Assembly: GCA_963753485.1 (NCBI GenBank)
Contig: CAVWCL010000018.1
Coordinates: 124,001-188,000, forward strand
Source of the DNA: CAWDLX01 sp963753485
GTDB lineage: Bacteria > Actinomycetota > Actinomycetes > Mycobacteriales > Micromonosporaceae
Length of the DNA stretch: 64,000 bases
Direction of reading: 5' to 3'
Part shown: positions 60,331 to 64,000 of the stretch, piece after piece
Layout: each line of letters starts with the position of its first letter
How positions within the stretch are numbered: position 1 is the first letter of the stretch
Notes under the pieces: model-generated
Database searches by the model: none
Seen by the model: only the letters and a program-made list of their open reading frames with translations
What the model was told of the DNA's origin: nothing
Program-made: the position numbers and the translations under genes

Positions 60331-60492
60331 ATCTGGCGAGGCCACGGGTCACCATTGACACGTCCGAAACAGGGCCGCTGCGGAGATTCCGCTCTCTGGA
60401 TGACTCCCCCGGAGCAGCCGCGCGTCGTCCCACCCGGGTCGCGCCACCACCATCGGGAACCATTGCTGCTCCCGAGAGAGGCGAAGAGCTGC

Positions 60493-61662
60493 GTGAAAGG
60501 TAAGCTTGAGTCGGTCGCCGAGGCGGAACGACTCGCCAGGAAGCGAGTTCCCGAGCCGGTGTTCATGTCGCTTGTGGGAGGGCGGGAAAATGGTCGCACC
60601 CGCGACCTGAACGTCGCTTCCTTCGATGAGCTGGGCTTCCGTGCCCGCGTCGTCGTGGGCCTGCCACCAGCCCGCGAGCTAAATACGACCGTTCTGGGCC
60701 AGGACGTGTCCATGCCGGTGATCATCGCGCCGGTCGGCGCGCATGCCGTGGTGCCAGACGGCGAGCTGCCGGTCGCCCGGGCGGCGGCGAAGGCGGGGAT
60801 CGCGATCAGCCAGAGCAACTTCGCAAACTCACCGTTCGAGGAGGTGGCAGCCGCCAACCCGTCAGCTTTCTTCCAGCTCTTCTGGGCTGGCACCCGTGAA
60901 GACATCGCCGAGCGCGTCGAGCGGATGAAGAGGGCCGGTGCCAAGGCTCTCATCTACACCGCGGACTCTGCTCCCGCCGCATATCACGGGTCCGACTGGG
61001 GGGCGCCCGTGATCCCGACGCGCATTGATCTCAAGACGGCGATAACCTACGCGCCCACGGCGCTGGCTCATCCGCGTTGGCTGCTCGACTTTCTGCGTCA
61101 CGGCGGGTTTCCGGAGATGAGGGTTCCAAACATGTCGGCCGGGTCAGGCAAAGGCCCGCGGCTGGCGGAGGCCGTTCGGAACCGGGCCGAGACGCCGATG
61201 CCGACCTGGAAGGACCTGGCCTGGCTTCGCGAGCTCTGGGGCGGCCACTTCATGCTCAAGGGCATTCTCACTCCGGACGACGCTCGGAGAGCGGTGGATA
61301 TCGGCGCGACAGCAATCTCGGTGTCCAACCACGGCGGCAACGTCATCGACGGCGCGGTCGCGACTATACGAGCCCTGCCGGCCGTCGTCGACGCCGTCGG
61401 CGACCAGGTCGAGGTGCTGCTCGATGGGGGAGTTCGACGAGGCAACGACGTCGCCAAGGCGCTGGCCCTCGGCGCCCGGGCCGTGCTCATCGGTCGCGCG
61501 TGGGTCTACGGTCTCGCTGCCTGTGGAGGACGGGGCGTTCTGGATGTCCTCAACCTCCTCCGTCGTGGCCTCGACAACGCGCTAGTCCACCTTGGACATT
61601 CGTCGGTTCAACAGCTGAACCCCGACGACCTTGTCATTCCCGAAGGCTTTTGCCTGAAATAA
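60493..61662 (+). CDS. FMN-dependent alpha-hydroxy acid dehydrogenase, MftD-like
   Basis: LldD-family flavoenzyme of 389 aa. The N-terminal ESVAEAERLARKRVPEPVFM, DWGAPVIPTRIDLKTAITYA, RELWGGHFMLKGILTPDDAR and AISVSNHGGNVIDGAVATIR (catalytic His) and LLDGGVRRGNDVAKALALGA (substrate Arg, FMN) resemble mycofactocin-cluster MftD more than ordinary lactate dehydrogenase. No mftA/B/C genes are in the window. The GTG at 60493 has GAGAGG upstream. It may oxidise a 2-hydroxy acid of the pathway or act on a modified peptide; the former suits the context. Confidence 0.85.
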   Translation: MKGKLESVAEAERLARKRVPEPVFMSLVGGRENGRTRDLNVASFDELGFRARVVVGLPPARELNTTVLGQDVSMPVIIAPVGAHAVVPDGELPVARAAAKAGIAISQSNFANSPFEEVAAANPSAFFQLFWAGTREDIAERVERMKRAGAKALIYTADSAPAAYHGSDWGAPVIPTRIDLKTAITYAPTALAHPRWLLDFLRHGGFPEMRVPNMSAGSGKGPRLAEAVRNRAETPMPTWKDLAWLRELWGGHFMLKGILTPDDARRAVDIGATAISVSNHGGNVIDGAVATIRALPAVVDAVGDQVEVLLDGGVRRGNDVAKALALGARAVLIGRAWVYGLAACGGRGVLDVLNLLRRGLDNALVHLGHSSVQQLNPDDLVIPEGFCLK

Positions 61663-61694
61663 TGGCACGCCGCCGCGTCTCGGGCGACGAGACG

Positions 61695-61712
61695 GTCAAC
61701 CAAACTGTTGAC
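61695..61712 (+). promoter_or_regulatory. Operator-like inverted repeat, copy 4
   Basis: GTCAAC (61695-61700), CAAACT, GTTGAC (61707-61712), followed by ATCC. Both arms are perfect. It lies about 260 bp upstream of the binding-protein gene and after the MftD-like stop. Confidence 0.7.
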
Positions 61713-61799
61713 ATCCGTGGGCGGGCCACTCTAGAGTCAGCCCAGGTCCGGAAGACCCCGGAGGCCAGCTAAACCATCCGAGCTGTTTACGACCTGCGC

Positions 61800-62090
61800 C
61801 GTCCTGGTTGCGGCAAGCGGCGGCACCAGCGGCGAGCTGATTTAGAGCAGTGCTTCGCGCACTGCACCCGAGTCGTGTCTGACGAGGTGGCGTTTCAGTC
61901 CTGGCCAACCTAGTCAGGCCACCAAGTTATCGTTCGCATCCCTCGCGGAGGGTTGTGTAACAAAGGAGCGGCACATGTCCGCAATGTTGATCAGTGGCAT
62001 TGCCAGCCGGCGGCTGCAGTCGACTCGGCGAAAGGCAACGGTCGGACTCGCAGTCATCGTGGTAGGCCTCGCATCGGCGAGTTGCAGCTC
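61800..62090 (+). repeat. Duplicated segment: MetE-like gene tail, spacer and binding-protein start
   Basis: This stretch matches the minus-strand sequence from about 47150 down to 46830. Shared landmarks are GCGGCGAGCTGATT (end of the MetE-like gene, then AGAGC, TGCTTCGCGC), TCTGACGAGGTGGCG, AGTTATCGTTCGCATCCCTC and GAGCGGCACATG at the start codon, continuing into the signal peptide. Only the last codons of a MetE-like gene remain here. The two copies have diverged by substitutions and small indels. Confidence 0.8.
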
Positions 62091-63579
62091 ATCAAACTCT
62101 CCCGGAACTTCGGGAGACGATACCCCGACCCGTGGCGGGACCCTGGTTCAATTGGAGAAGGATATTGCTCCGACCATCGACCCCGCGCTGAACCAATTCA
62201 TGGACACGACTCTGGCGGAGCTCGAGGCGATCTACGGGCCCGGTCTGGTGTACACCGATTCCAAGACCGGCGAAGTGAAGATGGGTTTCGCGGAGTCGTT
62301 GACGACTGGGGACAACGGACACGTCTGGACCCTGAAGCTGCGCACAGGTCTCAAGTTCAGCGATGACACGGCCTTCGACGCGGCGGCGGTCGCGTTCAAC
62401 CTCGCTCGTGCCGCGGACCCGGCGACCGGCTCGCCAATGCAGGCCGCGGCGAAGCAGCTGAGCACGAAGGTGATCGACGCGACGACGCTGGAGATCACCT
62501 CCAATCCAAGTAACGCGCAGTTTCCGACGATCATGGCGCAGAACTTCGCGTTCGTCGCCTCGCCGACCGCCATCCGGGCCGCCGGCAAGGATTTCGGCGC
62601 CAAGCCGGTCGGGCCGGGGCCGTTCAAGGTCAAGAGCTACGACTATGGCGTCTCGTGGACCTTTGAGCGCAACCCCAACTACGAGTTGTTTGCTCCAGGC
62701 CAGCCGTATCTCGACGGGGTCAAGATCGTCCGCTCTGAGTCGAATGAATCCAGCCTGGCGGCCATTCAGGCGGGACAAGGCGATACCTGGAGGGCGGTGA
62801 ACGGGCAGAGCATCGACCAGTCCCGCAAGATCGGTCTGACCGTGGGCGACTACCCGCAACCAGCGATGGGCTACCTGACGTTCAACACGACCCGACCGCC
62901 GTTCGACGACGTGCGTGCACGCAAGGCCGTCTACCTCGCGCTCGACCGGGAGGCTGTTACCAACGTCTGGCTGGCGGGGAACTCGACCGCGATGAACCTG
63001 TTCAGCCCAGGGGGACCGTTCTACAGTCAGCAGTACGACTTCCCGAAGGCCAACGCCGCCGAGGCGCAGCGCCTCTTCGATGAGCTCGCCGCCGAGGGCA
63101 AGCGGGTGGAGTTCGCGGTAACGTGGCCGGAAGTCGGTGCCGCCGGCAACGTCGCAGCCTACGTCCCAGGCGTGCTCTCCAAATTCAAGAACGTGACGGC
63201 AACAGAAAAATCCCTCCCGCGCACACAGTACAAACAGGACCAGGCTACGGGCAATTTCCAGATGACCTCTGGAAGCATAAATAGTCTGATACCCGGCGCA
63301 TTTGACAACTTCAAGACCGGCGGGGGTGTCAACTGGGGCATGTGGAGCGATCCGAAGGTTGATGATGCGCTCGCCACGATCCAGAGCTCGACCGACCAGG
63401 GCACGCTAAAGAAGGCCTGGAACACCATTCAGCAGGAGATCATCGACCAGGTTCCCTTCGTTCCGGCCTGGCGCGGCAACTATGGCTTCGCCTACGACGC
63501 AAAGAAGTTCGGTGGCTTGGAGCTGACGTACTACGGCCAGGCCCCGTTGTTCGGCGGGATCTACATCAAGAGCACCTGA
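61975..63579 (+). CDS. ABC importer substrate-binding lipoprotein (SBP_bac_5, DppA/OppA type)
   Basis: Extracytoplasmic lipoprotein of 534 aa. The signal peptide (RRKATVGLAVIVVGLASASC) ends in a lipobox-like SAS-Cys. The mature part has GGTLVQLEKDIAPTIDPALN, HVWTLKLRTGLKFSDDTAFD, FKVKSYDYGVSWTFERNPNY and RPPFDDVRARKAVYLALDRE, standard for family 5 binding proteins. The ATG has AGGAG 7 bp upstream. It is intact, whereas its copies at 46.9 and 63.7 kb are broken. It would serve the permeases and ATPases encoded at 35.3-46.5 kb. The ligand is unknown. Confidence 0.92.
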   Translation: MSAMLISGIASRRLQSTRRKATVGLAVIVVGLASASCSSSNSPGTSGDDTPTRGGTLVQLEKDIAPTIDPALNQFMDTTLAELEAIYGPGLVYTDSKTGEVKMGFAESLTTGDNGHVWTLKLRTGLKFSDDTAFDAAAVAFNLARAADPATGSPMQAAAKQLSTKVIDATTLEITSNPSNAQFPTIMAQNFAFVASPTAIRAAGKDFGAKPVGPGPFKVKSYDYGVSWTFERNPNYELFAPGQPYLDGVKIVRSESNESSLAAIQAGQGDTWRAVNGQSIDQSRKIGLTVGDYPQPAMGYLTFNTTRPPFDDVRARKAVYLALDREAVTNVWLAGNSTAMNLFSPGGPFYSQQYDFPKANAAEAQRLFDELAAEGKRVEFAVTWPEVGAAGNVAAYVPGVLSKFKNVTATEKSLPRTQYKQDQATGNFQMTSGSINSLIPGAFDNFKTGGGVNWGMWSDPKVDDALATIQSSTDQGTLKKAWNTIQQEIIDQVPFVPAWRGNYGFAYDAKKFGGLELTYYGQAPLFGGIYIKST

Positions 63580-63597
63580 CCCTGGCCCACGCTGGTC

Positions 63598-63648
63598 GCT
63601 CGGTCGTATGGTGCGGGCCAAGCCCGGGCCCGCACCATACGACCGAGC
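63598..63648 (+). terminator. Very strong hairpin terminator after the binding-protein gene
   Basis: Perfect 22-bp stem (63598-63619 with 63627-63648) and a 7-nt loop, 18 bp after the stop. No T-run follows. Confidence 0.88.
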
Positions 63649-63704
63649 TGATTGAGAGAGCAGCGCGCAGTGGACGCGAGTGGGGTCTGACGGGGTGGCA
63701 GTCG

Positions 63705-64000
63705 GTAACAATCAAGGCCCTTCCGCGCACGCAGCACCAGCAGGACCAGGCTACGGGCAATTTCCAGATGACCTCTGGGAGCTAACTAGCCTGATACCTG
63801 GCGTTTTTACCAACTTCAAGACGGGCGGGAGTGTCAACTGGGGCATGTGCAGCGATCCGAAGGTTGCGCTCGACACGATCCAGGGGTCGACAGACCAGAA
63901 CCAGCAGCGGAAGGCCTGGAACATCATTCAGCAGGAGATCGTCGACCAGCTTCCCTTCGTTCCGGCCTGGCGCGGCAACTATGGCTTCGCGTACGACGCT
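63705..64000 (+). pseudogene. Second, decayed copy of the binding-protein C-terminus
   Basis: Near-identical to the 3' part of the intact binding-protein gene (about 63212-63505): CAGGACCAGGCTACGGGC, CAATTTCCAGATGACCTCTG, TCAACTGGGGCATGTG and GCCTGGCGCGGCAACTATGG recur in order. A TAA appears at about 63783 from a 1-bp shift, with further indels beyond (for example around the AAGGTT-GCGCTC join, where several codons are missing). It has no start and continues past the window edge. It is a tandem partial duplication. Confidence 0.88.

Noticed and set aside
1..64000. CRISPR array
   Set aside because: No regularly spaced short repeats and no cas-like genes were seen; the repeats found are arm-type sites, operators and gene duplications.

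Overview
The window is high-GC DNA from an actinobacterium. Third codon positions are G/C-rich, GTG starts and 4-bp ATGA/GTGA gene overlaps are common, and the families present (a VapBC pair, PucR and FCD-GntR regulators, an MftD-like enzyme, an IS110 relative) fit that phylum. The genus cannot be fixed from the sequence alone. Large parts look accessory: several pseudogenes, a broken integrase, tRNA-derived attachment-site scars, an insertion sequence and duplicated fragments are present.

Region by region. (1) 1-4.8 kb, minus strand: the edge of a biosynthetic cluster that would activate a salicylate-like aryl acid (AMP ligase plus carrier protein) and tailor it with an AurF-like diiron oxygenase and two O-methyltransferases. 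(2) 4.9-10.5 kb: a decayed antiporter gene, an HTH protein, a small secreted cysteine-containing protein, a VapBC toxin-antitoxin pair and a secreted hydrolase-like protein with FG-GAP-type repeats. (3) 10.6-20.9 kb: a degenerate integrative element with a nonsense-mutated integrase at the left and GGGTCAAA arm-type repeats at both ends. Two tandem copies of the 3' half of a Met-type tRNA lie at the right. Its cargo is an aminoglycoside-phosphotransferase-like gene, a TetR/methyltransferase pair, a reactive-sulfur cluster (ArsR-rhodanese, MBL-rhodanese, MFS and a broken DsrE-like gene), a secreted Asp-box protein and an ArsR/AHSA1/SRPBCC operon.

(4) 20.9-31.8 kb, minus strand: a compact one-carbon/methyl-cycle block. 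It holds a coiled-coil protein, MetV-like and MetF-like methylene-tetrahydrofolate reductase subunits, a MidA-like SAM methyltransferase, a core-MetE-type methyltransferase, MetK, a PfkB/adenosine-type kinase and PurU, most joined by short overlaps. A PucR-type regulator and a BHMT/MTHFR-type fusion protein precede it. (5) 31.9-48.4 kb, minus strand: MFS exporter, tartronate-semialdehyde reductase, hydroxypyruvate isomerase, a Dpp-type ABC importer (two ATPases, two permeases, a decayed binding-protein gene), SDR, thioredoxin reductase, SelW-like Rdx protein, double-length CaiB-type CoA-transferase, DUF35 protein, thiolase-like protein, thioredoxin and a second MetE-like methyltransferase. (6) 49-50.5 kb: a decayed IS110-family element. 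(7) 50.5-64 kb, mostly plus strand: a 4,5-dihydroxyphthalate-decarboxylase-like protein (minus strand), FCD-GntR regulator, NAD-binding dehydrogenase, type I extradiol dioxygenase, LigM/DesA-like tetrahydrofolate-dependent O-demethylase, cupin, unknown 110-residue protein, nitroreductase, GalB-like hydratase, GalC/LigK-like aldolase, frameshifted isochorismatase, MftD-like flavoenzyme and an intact ABC substrate-binding lipoprotein, followed by a decayed partial copy of it.

Regions 4-7 read as one catabolic island for a methoxylated or otherwise O-methylated, probably aromatic, substrate. The demethylase would hand the methyl group to tetrahydrofolate. The MetF/MetV, PurU, MetE-like and MetK enzymes would oxidise or recycle that methyl group and regenerate the carrier. 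The dioxygenase, hydratase and aldolase would break the ring. A shared inverted repeat (GTCAAC, 6 bp, GTTGAC) lies before four separate transcription units of this island, which suggests a single regulator, for which the FCD-GntR protein is the best local candidate. The substrate and the pathway order are inferences.
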